From Paracoccus aerius (lineage in GTDB: Bacteria > Pseudomonadota > Alphaproteobacteria > Rhodobacterales > Rhodobacteraceae): a stretch of DNA of 64,000 nucleotides. Both the position numbers and the translations under genes were made by a program. Shown one piece after another: positions 45,401 through 53,450 of this stretch. Numbering within the stretch: the stretch's first letter is position 1; each line of letters begins with the position of its first letter. The DNA lies in the NCBI RefSeq assembly GCF_014656455.1, contig NZ_BNCL01000008.1, positions 62,001 through 126,000 of the forward strand. The letters run 5' to 3'. A model generated the notes under the pieces. That model ran no database searches. It worked only from the letters and a program-made list of their open reading frames with translations, and was not told the origin of the DNA.

Positions 45401-45663
45401 GCCCCCTGCCCGAACCCACCGTCACGCTGCTGCGCGCGGCAGGCCTGCGCGCGCTTGGCGCGGTGCTGGGTGTCGAGACCCTCAGCCTCGGCCCCGAAGG
45501 GGTGGCGCTGTGCTTCCGCGACGGGGTGGACATGGAAGACCGCGCGCCCCTGGCCCTCGACCTGGACGGCGTCGCGATCGAAGACCGCCGCCTGACGCTG
45601 CACCACCCCGGCCCCGAGGACCGCCTGGACGTGGCAAGCGACCTGCTGGAACGGATGGCCTGA
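42484..45663 (+). CDS. Mfd-like transcription-repair coupling helicase, short form
   Basis: This 1059-residue superfamily 2 helicase has the Mfd domain order: an N-terminal UvrB-like region (LHVARDERTAEALAAFLG, FMPPWDCLPFDSASPTPDAM), an RNA polymerase interaction CarD-like domain (LGDIVVHQDHGLARLEGLE, about residue 407), the translocase (Walker A GDVGFGKTEIALRAA at about residue 556, DEEQRFGAAQKEKLR, SMSATPIPRTLQTALVG, FGLAQLHQLRGRVGRGPVQA) and a C-terminal TRCF domain (YVPEPENRLDLYHRIAR, ADRFGPLP). It is about 100 residues shorter than typical alphaproteobacterial Mfd (about 1150), and motifs diverge in places, so it may be a paralogue. ATG 42484 follows AGAGGTG; a GTG at 42478 also exists. 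Confidence 0.85.
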   Translation: MSDPLPPSVEALTLLREAGPADRILHVARDERTAEALAAFLGRVLPDRRVLFMPPWDCLPFDSASPTPDAMGRRMAVLHQLQDPQAGDIVVAPLSVLLQRLPPHDALRSLSIGTGDPLDTAALEAFARRAGYTADDRIDEPGEIAIRGGTVEIFAAGNALPCRIELSDGVVTALRCFDPVTQRSTGEVDRLDIVPVTELPPAEDPAERGAEHRLPKAWQFLATLPDHMGDARIIALPATLALAERRLARLEEARAEAEADGGHPLPVDALYLGASEWADLAARIQAPDPGDWTSVPAFAAAARPRARLAQYLASDAVAGRPVVFVAGSESERARITRMLAQAAGDPPARAATWAEAMGRDRAILLADLAEGAVAPDVALVTGQDLLGSRAGSSPRQASLQALPSAGLELGDIVVHQDHGLARLEGLEPLDASDPGTEAIRLTFAREERLMVPTHDAGRIWRYGSGDAGVKLDRLRGTAWPRRRQATADALDRLADQLVALARERDAAKAPELVPPARDYERFIARFPFQPTPDQAAAVRAVLADMASGRPMDRLVIGDVGFGKTEIALRAAAAAALGGRQVAVCAPTTVLARQHYDTFRRRFAPFGITVGHLSRLVTGKPAAAVREGLADGSVRIAVGTHALLGKGVTFADLGLLVIDEEQRFGAAQKEKLRDLGQGLHVLSMSATPIPRTLQTALVGLQDLSILHTPPARRRPIRTLLADDGDATLRQALLREHRRGGQSFVVVPRVEDIAPVAERLERLLPALRLRVAHGSLSAREIDEVMVGFAGGDGDVLLATGIIESGLDVARANSMVILRPALFGLAQLHQLRGRVGRGPVQAYCHLLTAEGEDLSEDAQKRLGTLQAMDRLGAGMAISAADLDRRGSGDLLGERQAGHVQRVGLGLYQQMLAQALRRAKGLAEVPPPPQVPGEPGHFPADYVPEPENRLDLYHRIARASDAAEVARLADEIADRFGPLPEPTVTLLRAAGLRALGAVLGVETLSLGPEGVALCFRDGVDMEDRAPLALDLDGVAIEDRRLTLHHPGPEDRLDVASDLLERMA

Positions 45664-45968
45664 CGGGTCAGCCGGATGAACCTTCGTCTGGCATGGTAAG
45701 ACGGGTTCCAGATCAGAATTGACATGTCAGTTAAGCATGTGGGCGGCCCAAACGAACCGGACGGGACGTTCAGCCCCTGCCGATGAACTTCAAACCCTGA
45801 GACAATCATGACCTTGCGAGGGATTTAACAAGGCAATTACAGTAGGTTGAAAGCGCCTGCCGCCGCACCCCCTTGCATTCCCGCATTTCCCGAGTCTTTT
45901 ACTTGCCAATCCCGGCCGGCGGCGAGGCTTGTCGTCAGCGCCGTGCCCGCATCTTGAAAGGCAGCGTC
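45664..45968 (+). other. Intergenic region upstream of the siderophore importer operon
   Basis: I see no gene in these 305 bases. The interval contains a 16-bp near-perfect palindrome at 45717-45732 (core TGACATGTCA at 45720-45729) and an AT-rich stretch, GGGATTTAACAAGGCAATTACAG (45817-45839 in part), about 130 bases before the GTG start. These are candidates for the promoter and iron-dependent operator of the importer operon. No clear terminator for the helicase gene is visible. Confidence 0.4.
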
Positions 45969-46880
45969 GTGAAGAACCTGATACTTGCCCTTGCCATGGC
46001 CGTTCCGGCAAGCGCCTTGGCGGACATCGTGACCGAAACCGTAACGGTCCGGACAGCCGTCGGCGAGGTCGCGGCGCCGGTCGCGCCGGAAACGGTCGTG
46101 GCCCTGGATTTGGCGGCACTCGACAGCCTGGCCGCGCTTGGCGTGCCGGTGGCGGGTCGTCCCGACATGACGCCGCCCGCCTATCTTGCCAAAGCCGTTG
46201 AGGGCGTGCCCACCGTCGGCACCTTGTTCGAGCCGGATTTCGAGGCCCTGGCCGTCATGGCCCCGGACCTGATCGTCGCGGGCGGCCGGTCGCAGCCGCA
46301 GGTGGCGGCGCTGTCGCGGATCGCGCCGACGCTGGACATGACGGTCGGGGCCGAGGATCTTGTCGAGGAAGCCAAGGCCCGGCTGGACGCCTATGGCGCC
46401 ATCTTCGACCGCGCCGAACAGGCACGGGACCTGAAGGACGACCTTGATGCGGCGCTTGATGAAACGCGGACGGCGGTGGGGGGCAAGGGGAACGCCCTCA
46501 TCCTGCTGGTCAGCGGCACCAAGATTTCGGCCTATGGCGCCGGGTCGCGCTTTGGCTGGCTGCACGACCGGCTGGACCTGCCCCAGGCGGTTCCCGATCT
46601 TCGCGAAGGCAATCACGGCGAAGCGGTGTCCTTCGAGTTCCTGGCCAAGGCCGACCCGGACTGGCTGCTGGTGATCGACCGGGGCGCGGCCATCGGCCAG
46701 GGCGGCGAAGCGGCCGCGGCGACGCTGGACAATCCCCTTGTCGCTGGCACCAAGGCCGGAAAGGCCGGCCAGATCCTGTATCTGGACGGCGCGGCCATGT
46801 ATCTGGCCGCGGGCGGGGTCCAGTCGCTGATGCTGACCCTGGAACAGCTGCGCCAATCCTTCGCAAACGCCGGCGCCTGA
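45969..46880 (+). CDS. Siderophore ABC transporter substrate-binding protein (FatB/CeuE type)
   Basis: This 303-residue periplasmic protein has a signal peptide (VKNLILALAMAVPASALA) and a helical-backbone cluster A-II fold with DIVTETVTVRTAVGEVAAPV, ETVVALDLAALDSLAALGV, FEPDFEALAVMAPDLIVAGG and the conserved LFILVSGTKISAYG-like LILLVSGTKISAYGAGSRFG. These features match FatB/CeuE-like proteins (COG4607), which bind catecholate or Fe-siderophore. GTG 45969 is preceded by GAAAGG; an upstream frame start at 45873 lacks one. The stop overlaps the permease ATG by one base. Confidence 0.88.
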   Translation: MKNLILALAMAVPASALADIVTETVTVRTAVGEVAAPVAPETVVALDLAALDSLAALGVPVAGRPDMTPPAYLAKAVEGVPTVGTLFEPDFEALAVMAPDLIVAGGRSQPQVAALSRIAPTLDMTVGAEDLVEEAKARLDAYGAIFDRAEQARDLKDDLDAALDETRTAVGGKGNALILLVSGTKISAYGAGSRFGWLHDRLDLPQAVPDLREGNHGEAVSFEFLAKADPDWLLVIDRGAAIGQGGEAAAATLDNPLVAGTKAGKAGQILYLDGAAMYLAAGGVQSLMLTLEQLRQSFANAGA

Positions 46881-47824
46881 TGAGGGGATGGACCGCCGCA
46901 GGGCTGGCGCTTGGGGTTCTCGTGGCGGCAAGCCTCGGGATCGGCGCGGGCGATCTGTCGGGGGCCGACGGGGGGCAGCTGTTCCTGGCCAGCAGGATGC
47001 CGCGCACGGCCGCCGCGCTTCTGGCGGGCGCGGGACTGGCGCTTGCCGGGGCCGTGGTGCAGATGGCGGTGCAGAACCGCCTGGTCGAGCCCGGCCTGAC
47101 CGGCACCCCCGAATCCGCGATGGCGGGTCTGCTGGCGGTGACGCTGATCGCGCCCGGCACGCCGCTGCTGGGCAGGATGATCGTGGCCTCGGTCGCGGCG
47201 CTTGCGGGGACGGCGGGCTTTCTGCTGCTGGCGCGGCACATCCCGCGCGAGGATCCGATCCTGCTGCCGCTGGTGGGGCTGGTCTATGGCGGCATCCTGG
47301 GATCGGCCGTCACCTGGGTCGGCTGGACGACGGACCTGATGCAGCTTCTGTCCAGTTGGCAACTGGGAGAGTTCTCGGGCGTCCTGCAGGGCCGTTATGA
47401 GCTGCTGTGGCTGATCGCGGGGCTTGCGGCGCTGCTTTATGCCATCGCCGACCGGATCACGATGCTGAGCCTGGGCGAGGACCGCGCCCGGAGCCTTGGC
47501 CTCGACTATCGCGGGACGCTTTTGTCGGGGCTGGTCGTGGTGGCGGTGATCGTTGCGGCGGTGGTGGTCACGGTGGGGGTGCTGCCTTTCGTGGGGCTGA
47601 TCGTTCCCAACCTCGTGTCCCGCTGGCGGGGCGACAACCTGCGCGCCAACCTGCCGATGATCGCGGCGGCGGGCGGCGGGGCGGTGCTGGCGTCCGATGT
47701 CCTTGGCCGCGTCATCCGCTGGCCCTACGAGATACCGGCGGGCACGATTTTCGCCGTTGCGGGGGCTGTCCTGTTCCTGTGGCTGCTTTATGCCCCCGGC
47801 AAGGCGCCGCGCCGCCATGGCTGA
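46880..47824 (+). CDS. Iron-siderophore ABC transporter permease (FecCD family)
   Basis: This 314-residue inner-membrane protein has about nine or ten helices. FecCD motifs are SRMPRTAAALLAGAGLALAG, VQNRLVEPGLTGTPESA and GVLPFVGLIVPNLVSRWRGD. The start overlaps the binding-protein stop by one base, and its end overlaps the second permease by 8 bases. Low similarity to BtuC-type permeases is usual for the FatD subgroup. Confidence 0.9.
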   Translation: MRGWTAAGLALGVLVAASLGIGAGDLSGADGGQLFLASRMPRTAAALLAGAGLALAGAVVQMAVQNRLVEPGLTGTPESAMAGLLAVTLIAPGTPLLGRMIVASVAALAGTAGFLLLARHIPREDPILLPLVGLVYGGILGSAVTWVGWTTDLMQLLSSWQLGEFSGVLQGRYELLWLIAGLAALLYAIADRITMLSLGEDRARSLGLDYRGTLLSGLVVVAVIVAAVVVTVGVLPFVGLIVPNLVSRWRGDNLRANLPMIAAAGGGAVLASDVLGRVIRWPYEIPAGTIFAVAGAVLFLWLLYAPGKAPRRHG

Positions 47825-48761
47825 CCGGTCCCTGCTGATCCTCGCCGCGGCCTGCGCGGGCGCCGCGGCCGTCTATGTGGCCTGGGGGCTGCAAGGCCCC
47901 TACGGCTTCATCCTGTCGCTGCGCGCGACAAGGCTGGCCGCGCTTGCCATCGTGGGCGCCTCGGTCGGTGCGGCGACGGTGATCTTCCAGACCATCACCG
48001 CGAACCGCCTGCTGACCCCCGGCATCGTCGGCTTCGATTCGCTGTTCGTGCTGATCCAGACCCTGCTGGTGCTTGGCCTTGGCGGCATGGGCTATGCCGC
48101 CCTTCCCGCCTTTCCCAAGTTCCTGGTGGAGATCCTGTGCCTGTGCGCCGTCGCGGTCGCCCTGTTCGCCAGCGTGCTGCGGGCCGGATCGTCGGACATG
48201 ACCCGGCTGGTCCTGACCGGGGTGATCCTGGGCGTGCTGATGCGCGGCCTGACAGGCTTCGTGCAGCGGCTGCTTGACCCGACCGAGTTCGCCCTGGCCC
48301 AGGCCGCCACCTTCGCCAGCTTCAATTCGATTGACCCGGTCCAGGTGGCCTTCGCGGCGCCCATCCTGATCCTGGCCCTGCTTCTGGCCTGGCGCCTTTC
48401 GCCCGTGCTGGACGTCGCGCTTCTGGGCCGGGACGGCGCGCGGTCGCTGGGGGTCGATCACGAGCGGCTGACGATGGCGGCGCTTGCGGTGGTGGCGATG
48501 CTGGTCGCGACCTCGACCGCCGTGGCGGGGCCGGTGACCTTCCTGGGCCTTCTGGCGGCAAGCCTTGCGGCCGCCGCGCTGCCGCACTGGCGCCACGCGG
48601 TGCTGATCCCGGGGGCGGCGCTGACGGGCGCGCTGATCCTGATCGTCGGGCAGTTCCTGTTCGAAAGGCTGCTGGGCCTGCAATCCACCCTGCCCGCCAT
48701 TGTCGAATCCCTGGGCGGGCTGGTGTTTCTGGTGATGGTCCTGAAAAGGCGGACGGCATGA
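47817..48761 (+). CDS. Iron-siderophore ABC transporter permease (FecCD family, second subunit)
   Basis: This 314-residue permease shows LRATRLAALAIVGASVGAAT, the family's ITANRLLTPGIVGFDSLFVL and the cytoplasmic loop ARSLGVDHERLTMAALAVVA, then VAGPVTFLGLLAASLA. It forms a heterodimeric pore with the preceding permease. Start ATG 47817 lies within that gene; the stop overlaps the ATPase start by ATGA (48758-48761). Confidence 0.9.
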   Translation: MADRSLLILAAACAGAAAVYVAWGLQGPYGFILSLRATRLAALAIVGASVGAATVIFQTITANRLLTPGIVGFDSLFVLIQTLLVLGLGGMGYAALPAFPKFLVEILCLCAVAVALFASVLRAGSSDMTRLVLTGVILGVLMRGLTGFVQRLLDPTEFALAQAATFASFNSIDPVQVAFAAPILILALLLAWRLSPVLDVALLGRDGARSLGVDHERLTMAALAVVAMLVATSTAVAGPVTFLGLLAASLAAAALPHWRHAVLIPGAALTGALILIVGQFLFERLLGLQSTLPAIVESLGGLVFLVMVLKRRTA

Positions 48762-49516
48762 TACGGGTAACGAACCTTGGCCTGGCCATTGACGGCAAGA
48801 CGATCCTCCACGACATCAGCGCCCGGATCCCGCCGCAAGGCCTGACGGCGGTGATCGGCCCCAACGGCGCGGGCAAGTCCAGCCTGCTTTACTGCCTGTC
48901 GGGCCTGACCCGGCCGACATCCGGCCAGGTCAGCATCGACGGCGCCGACATCACGGCGGCGCGGACGACGGATCGCGCCAGGATGCTGGCGCTGCTGCCG
49001 CAGGTGACGCCTGCCCTGCCCCGGCTGACAGTGGCCGACCTTGTGGCCTTTGGCCGCTGGCCCCACCACAGGGGCCGTCCCAACGACACGGACCGCCGCA
49101 TCGTCGCACAGGCAATCCGGGACCTGGATCTGGACGACCTGCTGGACCGCCGCCTCGATACCCTGTCGGGCGGGCAGAGGCAGCGGGCCTTCATCGCCAT
49201 GAACCACGCCCAATCCACGCCCTGGATGCTGCTGGACGAACCGCTGTCCGCCCTTGATCCGCGCTACGCGTCCGACATCATGGCCCGGCTGGTCGAGCTG
49301 TCGCGTCCCGGCACGGGCCGCGCGATCGTGGTGGTGATGCACGACCTGGCGATGGCCGTGCGCCATGCCGACTGGGTGATCTGCCTGAAGGCGGGCCGCC
49401 TGTTCCGGTCCGGCCCCCCGTCCGAGACGCTGACGGGCGCCGGCCTGTCCGCGCTGTTCGACACCCCCATCCATGTCGAGCATCTGCGCGGCCGCCCGGT
49501 GGTGATCATCGACTAG
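48758..49516 (+). CDS. Iron-siderophore ABC transporter ATP-binding protein
   Basis: This 252-residue ATPase has Walker A GPNGAGKSSLLY, signature [14 protein letters not shown], Walker B PWMLLDEPLSALDP and H-loop VVVMHDLAMA, as in the FepC/FecE group. It ends the importer operon; its TAG overlaps the convergent stop of the DUF2218 gene. Confidence 0.92.
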   Translation: MIRVTNLGLAIDGKTILHDISARIPPQGLTAVIGPNGAGKSSLLYCLSGLTRPTSGQVSIDGADITAARTTDRARMLALLPQVTPALPRLTVADLVAFGRWPHHRGRPNDTDRRIVAQAIRDLDLDDLLDRRLDTLSGGQRQRAFIAMNHAQSTPWMLLDEPLSALDPRYASDIMARLVELSRPGTGRAIVVVMHDLAMAVRHADWVICLKAGRLFRSGPPSETLTGAGLSALFDTPIHVEHLRGRPVVIID

Positions 49517-49821
49517 CCGGTCGCCTGCCCGGCGCCGTCGCGTTTCCAGTCGAAAACCAGTTCCTCGCGGAAGGCGAAGCGCCGCAGGTGGTCGGCCACC
49601 ACCCCCTCCAGCCGGTCCAGCCCCTCGGCCGTGGCGTCGGCGATCTGGACATCCAGCCCGGCCTCGCTGGCCGACAGGGTCACGACCTGGCCGTCGCCGA
49701 ATGCGATGCGCCCGGAACGGTCGTCGAACTCGACCGCGAAGCGGTGGCTCCAATGCTTGCAAAGCTGCTGCAGATAACGGCTGGCATGGCCGGTGGCCGC
49801 ATGGGCACGGGATGTCGTCAT
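49513..49821 (-). CDS. DUF2218 family protein
   Basis: This 102-residue protein matches DUF2218: SRAHAATGHASRYLQQLCKH, FAVEFDDRSGRIAFGDG, LDRLEGVVADHLRRFAFREE and a final FDW. The family is small, cytoplasmic, of unknown function, and often found near siderophore or iron-uptake genes. Here it lies between the importer ATPase (stops overlapping, convergent) and the TonB receptor gene on its own strand. It is 85 bases downstream of that receptor and may be in its operon. No catalytic residues are evident. Confidence 0.85.
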   Translation of the reverse strand: MTTSRAHAATGHASRYLQQLCKHWSHRFAVEFDDRSGRIAFGDGQVVTLSASEAGLDVQIADATAEGLDRLEGVVADHLRRFAFREELVFDWKRDGAGQATG

Positions 49822-49906
49822 GGCTTGTCCTTCGAATGGCGGGCTTGCTGCCCCGGTGGAACGGCCGGACGGGGCGATCCGCGCCCGGCCTTGTGCTGTC
49901 CTTGCG

Positions 49907-52135
49907 CTAGAACCTGATCGACGCCGAGAGGGAATAGGTGCGCGGCGCGCCCGCGGACAGGAAGCCCCGCGCCGACGTTGCCCAATAGTTCTCGTCCAGG
50001 ACGTTCTCGACCTGGGCGCGGAGCTGGATGTCCCGGCCGTCGGCCCGTGCCACCGCATAGCGCACCCCCAAGTCGAGCCGGGTCCAGCCGTCCACCTTCT
50101 GGGTGTTGGCCTGGTCGTACCAGGTCGATCCGCCATGCATCAGGCGGCCGGTCAGCGTCAGGTCGCGGATCCCGGGCGTGTCGTATTCGGCGTAAAGGCT
50201 GACCGCCGTGTCGGGAATGCCGGGGGCGTCCTTGCCGTCGAACGCGCCATCCTGGGTGCGAACCAGCGTGGCGTCCAGAAAGGTCACGCCGCCCAGCAGG
50301 CGAAAGCCCTCCATCGGCTCGCCCGCGACCGACAGCTCCAGCCCCCGGTTGCGCTGCTGGCCCCCGACCGAAAAGACGTTCGTGGCCGGATCGGTGATGC
50401 CGTTCGGCTGGCGGATCTCGAACAAGGCCGCGCCAAGGGCCACGGTGCCGGTGTCGTATTTCAGCCCGACCTCGCGCTGCCGGTTGACGGTGGCGGGGAA
50501 GATCTCGCCCCCGTTCACGGCGGCGGTCGGCGCAATCGGTCCCTCGGTCAGCGCCTCGACATAGTTGGCGTAGACCGACAATCCGTCCGTGATCCGATAG
50601 GACGCGGCGACGGCCGGAGTGAAGGCCTCGTCCTCGTAAAGATAGTTCCGCTCGCCCACCGGGGCCTCGGGGATGCCGGGGCGGGTGTTGAAGCCGCGCG
50701 ACCGGATGGTCTGGTAGCGCCCGCCGATGGTCAGTTGCAGCCGGTCCTGGTCAAAGGACAGCGTGTCGGACAGGGCGATGCTGGTCGCCGTGAGATCGGC
50801 GAAGGGGATCAGGTCGCCGGACCGGGGAAGGCCCGTCGTGTCCACCGAACCGTCCGGCAGATAGACCGGGTCATAGATGTTGGTGGGGTTTTCCGGGAAG
50901 ACCAGAAGGCGCGGGTTGAAGCGGCCCCGGTCGTTCTCGTTCACCGAACGCGCCGCCGACAGGCTGAGCGCATGGCCGACGCTGCCCGTCATGAACTGCG
51001 ACCGCAGCCCCACCTCGCCCGAGAAGCCCCGGATCTGCTGCGGGTTATAGCCGAAGGTGTTCAGCGCATCGCCATCCGCGTCCTGGATCACATAGTTCGA
51101 GGTCAGGAAATCCTCGCGGTACCGGCTGGCCCCCGCGGCAGCGTAGATCGTCGTGTCGGGACGGATGTCGTATTCCAGCCGCCCCGCGATCATGCGATGG
51201 CTGCTGTCGTGGTATTCGAAGGGATTGGCGGTGTTCACCTTGCCGTCGGGCGCATCGGGGATGTCGATACCTGGCAGGGCCGCGTTGAACAGCGAGGTCG
51301 GCGCGTCGAGGTTCTGGTTGGACAAGCTCGCATCAAGCGAGGCGCGCAGCCGGTCGCCGCGGTAGTCCAGCCCCAGCGTCGCCACGCCGACCTCGACGCT
51401 GTTGTTGTCAAGCGCGCTGTCGCCCGCCCGCCAGGACCCGTTGGCGCGCAGGCCCCATCCCCCGCCGGTGCCGAAGCGCCGCCCCACGTCCAGATGCGTC
51501 CACACTTGCGAATCCGACAGGATGCTGGTGGTCAGTTGCGTCAGGGCCTGATCGCCCGCCCGCTTGGGCACCAGGTTGATCGTCCCGCCGACGCGACCGA
51601 CCCCGCCATTGGCAAGGGCGGTCGGTCCCATCAGGACATCGACCTGCGCGATGCCTTCAAGCGCGCTGCGGCGGGGGTTGGCCAGATAGGGCAGCCCGTC
51701 GAACAACGTGTCCAGGTTGGTGACGGAAAAGCCACGGATGAAGAAGGAATCGCGCTCGCTGAAGGTGGGGGCGTCCTGACGGACCGAAGGGTCGTTCGAC
51801 ACCAGATCGCCAAGGCTGATCGCCTGCTGGTCCTGGATCAGGGCCTCGGTAAAGCCCGTGACGCGGAACGGTGCCGATTGCGCGTCGCGGTTCCCAAGCG
51901 CGCCAAGCCGGACCTGGGTCGATACCTGGCCGCCTGCATAGGGCGCGGCGGGCGCGTCGATGGTCCCGGTGAGCAGGCCAGCCGCGTCCAGCGTGATCGG
52001 CGCCAGGACCGTGGGTTGGGCCGGATCGGCAACCGGTTGGGCCAGGGCCAGGGCCGGACCAAGCGCGGCCATCGAGACGCCCAGAAGCAACTGCGGAACA
52101 TGTCTGACGAAGTAACGGCTTGCGGGGCGATGCAT
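49907..52135 (-). CDS. TonB-dependent siderophore receptor
   Basis: This 742-residue outer-membrane receptor has a signal peptide (about residues 1-32, ending LALAQP). The plug domain lies at about residues 80-200 (VTGFTEALIQDQQAISLGDL, FFIRGFSVTNLDTLFDGLPY, VLMGPTALANGGVGRVGGTI), and a 22-strand barrel ends in FLSAGAPRTYSLSASIRF with a terminal phenylalanine needed for insertion. Repeated signatures such as LTIGGRYQTIRSRGFN and RNRGLELSVAGEP are typical of FhuA/FpvA-like ferrisiderophore receptors. It likely delivers the siderophore to the FatB-type importer beside it. No receptor N-terminal signalling domain is present. Confidence 0.93.
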   Translation of the reverse strand: MHRPASRYFVRHVPQLLLGVSMAALGPALALAQPVADPAQPTVLAPITLDAAGLLTGTIDAPAAPYAGGQVSTQVRLGALGNRDAQSAPFRVTGFTEALIQDQQAISLGDLVSNDPSVRQDAPTFSERDSFFIRGFSVTNLDTLFDGLPYLANPRRSALEGIAQVDVLMGPTALANGGVGRVGGTINLVPKRAGDQALTQLTTSILSDSQVWTHLDVGRRFGTGGGWGLRANGSWRAGDSALDNNSVEVGVATLGLDYRGDRLRASLDASLSNQNLDAPTSLFNAALPGIDIPDAPDGKVNTANPFEYHDSSHRMIAGRLEYDIRPDTTIYAAAGASRYREDFLTSNYVIQDADGDALNTFGYNPQQIRGFSGEVGLRSQFMTGSVGHALSLSAARSVNENDRGRFNPRLLVFPENPTNIYDPVYLPDGSVDTTGLPRSGDLIPFADLTATSIALSDTLSFDQDRLQLTIGGRYQTIRSRGFNTRPGIPEAPVGERNYLYEDEAFTPAVAASYRITDGLSVYANYVEALTEGPIAPTAAVNGGEIFPATVNRQREVGLKYDTGTVALGAALFEIRQPNGITDPATNVFSVGGQQRNRGLELSVAGEPMEGFRLLGGVTFLDATLVRTQDGAFDGKDAPGIPDTAVSLYAEYDTPGIRDLTLTGRLMHGGSTWYDQANTQKVDGWTRLDLGVRYAVARADGRDIQLRAQVENVLDENYWATSARGFLSAGAPRTYSLSASIRF

Positions 52136-52202
52136 CGGTCCATCCTGAGGTTGAAGAAGACGCGCCAGATCCTGTCACATCGGTCGGCGCTGATTCTTTA
52201 CA

Positions 52203-52208
52203 ATTATA
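52203..52208 (-). promoter_or_regulatory. Promoter -10 candidate TATAAT for the TonB receptor
   Basis: On the minus strand the sequence reads TTGACTATAATTG, with a perfect TATAAT 68 bases before the receptor start. It is flanked by near-matching inverted arms GATTGTT and AAGAATC (6 of 7 bases), a plausible iron-responsive operator. No good -35 is seen at 17 bp. Confidence 0.45.
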
Positions 52209-52363
52209 GTCAACAATCGTGGAAGGGGAAAAAGAACCCGACGGCGCAAGCCGATCTTGCTGGTCTTTCACGGCTTCCTGTTGCGGATCTGCATCTCGTA
52301 GCGCGGCACAGCCGGCAGCGCGGCGCGACTTTACCGAGCCCCGCCTCTGGCCAGCACCCGATG

Positions 52364-52383
52364 CTTTCCGCCTGACCGGAAAG
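52364..52383 (-). terminator. Hairpin after the DUF1513 gene
   Basis: A perfect 7-bp stem (CTTTCCG/CGGAAAG) with a 6-base loop lies 8 bases downstream of the DUF1513 stop on the minus strand, at the end of the imelysin operon. It lacks a U-tract, so termination may need Rho. Confidence 0.45.
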
Positions 52384-52391
52384 GCTGGCGC

Positions 52392-53450
52392 CTAGCCGAT
52401 GCGGACCAGATGGTTGTCCCAGGCCAGGTCGTGGCGGGCGCGCAGGCGCAGGCCGGCTTCATCGGCAGACCAGATCGCGCCGCCGCCATCGGTGAAGGTG
52501 AAGGGGGCGTCGGCTGCGGGGGCCACGCCGCAGATGTCGGCGCGGCGCAGGGTGGCGCGGTGGGCGCCCCCCTCATCATGGATCATCGCCACCCCGCCGC
52601 GGGGCGAGGTCACGGCGATCAGCCCCCCATTGGCCGCGATCGATCCGGCATAGCCGCGCATGGCCGCGGCCTGATCCTCGGGCGGGGTGGCCAGGGCCAG
52701 CGCGGACCCAAGGATGCCCAGCAGCGGGACCGTCTCGGCCGGGTCGCCCTGCCATTGCATGGCAAAGGCAACACCGTCCCGCAGCAGCGCCAGGTGCCTG
52801 ATCGAGTTCTGGTGCAGGCCCAGATCCAGTTCGGTCAGGGACAGAAGCCCGCCCGTCGGCGACAGGACGGCAAGGTTCGGGCGCATCCTGTCCAGGTTCA
52901 GGGGCGTGCGGTCCAGCGGGTCGGTCTCGATCCCGCCATTGGCCTGGATGATCGCCCCGTCCGCGCGGGTTCGCACTTCGTGCGGGCCGATGCCGTGGCT
53001 GTCCATCTGGCCCAGCCGGGCATAGTCCTGCGCGGCGTCCCAGATGCCGATCCGGCCCGCCGATCCCTGCGCCACCACCTCGGAGGTGTAGAGAAGCCGG
53101 CCATCGGGCGAAAAAGCGCCGTGGCCGTTGAACTGCAGGCCCGGCGGCGGCGCAAGGCGGTGCAGGACGGCGCCCGTCCGGCAGTCCAGCACCAAGGCGA
53201 ACAGGCCAGGGCGGCGGGCAAAGGCCACGGCCTCGGCCCGGCCGGGATGGGCGGCTGCGGCATGGCCGCGACCGGGCAGCGGGACCGCGAAGACCAGCCC
53301 GCCGCCGGCGTCGATCCCGTAAAGCGCGTGGCTGTCGTCCGGCGACCGCGCTGCGGCGACCCAGGCGGGCGATCCTGCCGCGGCCCAGCCCCGGCGGGGC
53401 AGGATCGCCGCCGCCGCAAACCCCTTTATCACCATGCGCCGGTTGGCCAT
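52392..53450 (-). CDS. DUF1513 family protein, exported, beta-propeller-like
   Basis: This 352-residue protein begins with NRRMVIKGFAAAAIL, a twin-arginine-like signal (RRMVIKGFA). The rest is a set of repeats that look like propeller blades (GHGAFSPDGRLLYTSEVVA, GIGPHEVRTRADG, ANGGIETDPLDRTPLNLDRM). It matches DUF1513, found at the end of imelysin/di-heme operons. The gene start overlaps the imelysin stop by one base. The function is unknown; a periplasmic role in iron handling with its neighbours is inferred. Confidence 0.85.
   Translation of the reverse strand: MANRRMVIKGFAAAAILPRRGWAAAGSPAWVAAARSPDDSHALYGIDAGGGLVFAVPLPGRGHAAAAHPGRAEAVAFARRPGLFALVLDCRTGAVLHRLAPPPGLQFNGHGAFSPDGRLLYTSEVVAQGSAGRIGIWDAAQDYARLGQMDSHGIGPHEVRTRADGAIIQANGGIETDPLDRTPLNLDRMRPNLAVLSPTGGLLSLTELDLGLHQNSIRHLALLRDGVAFAMQWQGDPAETVPLLGILGSALALATPPEDQAAAMRGYAGSIAANGGLIAVTSPRGGVAMIHDEGGAHRATLRRADICGVAPAADAPFTFTDGGGAIWSADEAGLRLRARHDLAWDNHLVRIG

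Noticed and set aside
49793-52375. Plus-strand open frame of 860 codons
   Set aside because: It lies opposite the TonB receptor gene, whose translation shows clear plug and barrel motifs. Its own product has no recognisable domain and is rich in arginine, glycine and alanine, as expected for an antisense shadow in GC-rich DNA.
52136-52391. Named iron box (Irr, RirA or Fur) before the TonB receptor
   Set aside because: Partial inverted arms are present, but I could not match a known consensus well enough to name the regulator, so only a generic promoter candidate is listed.
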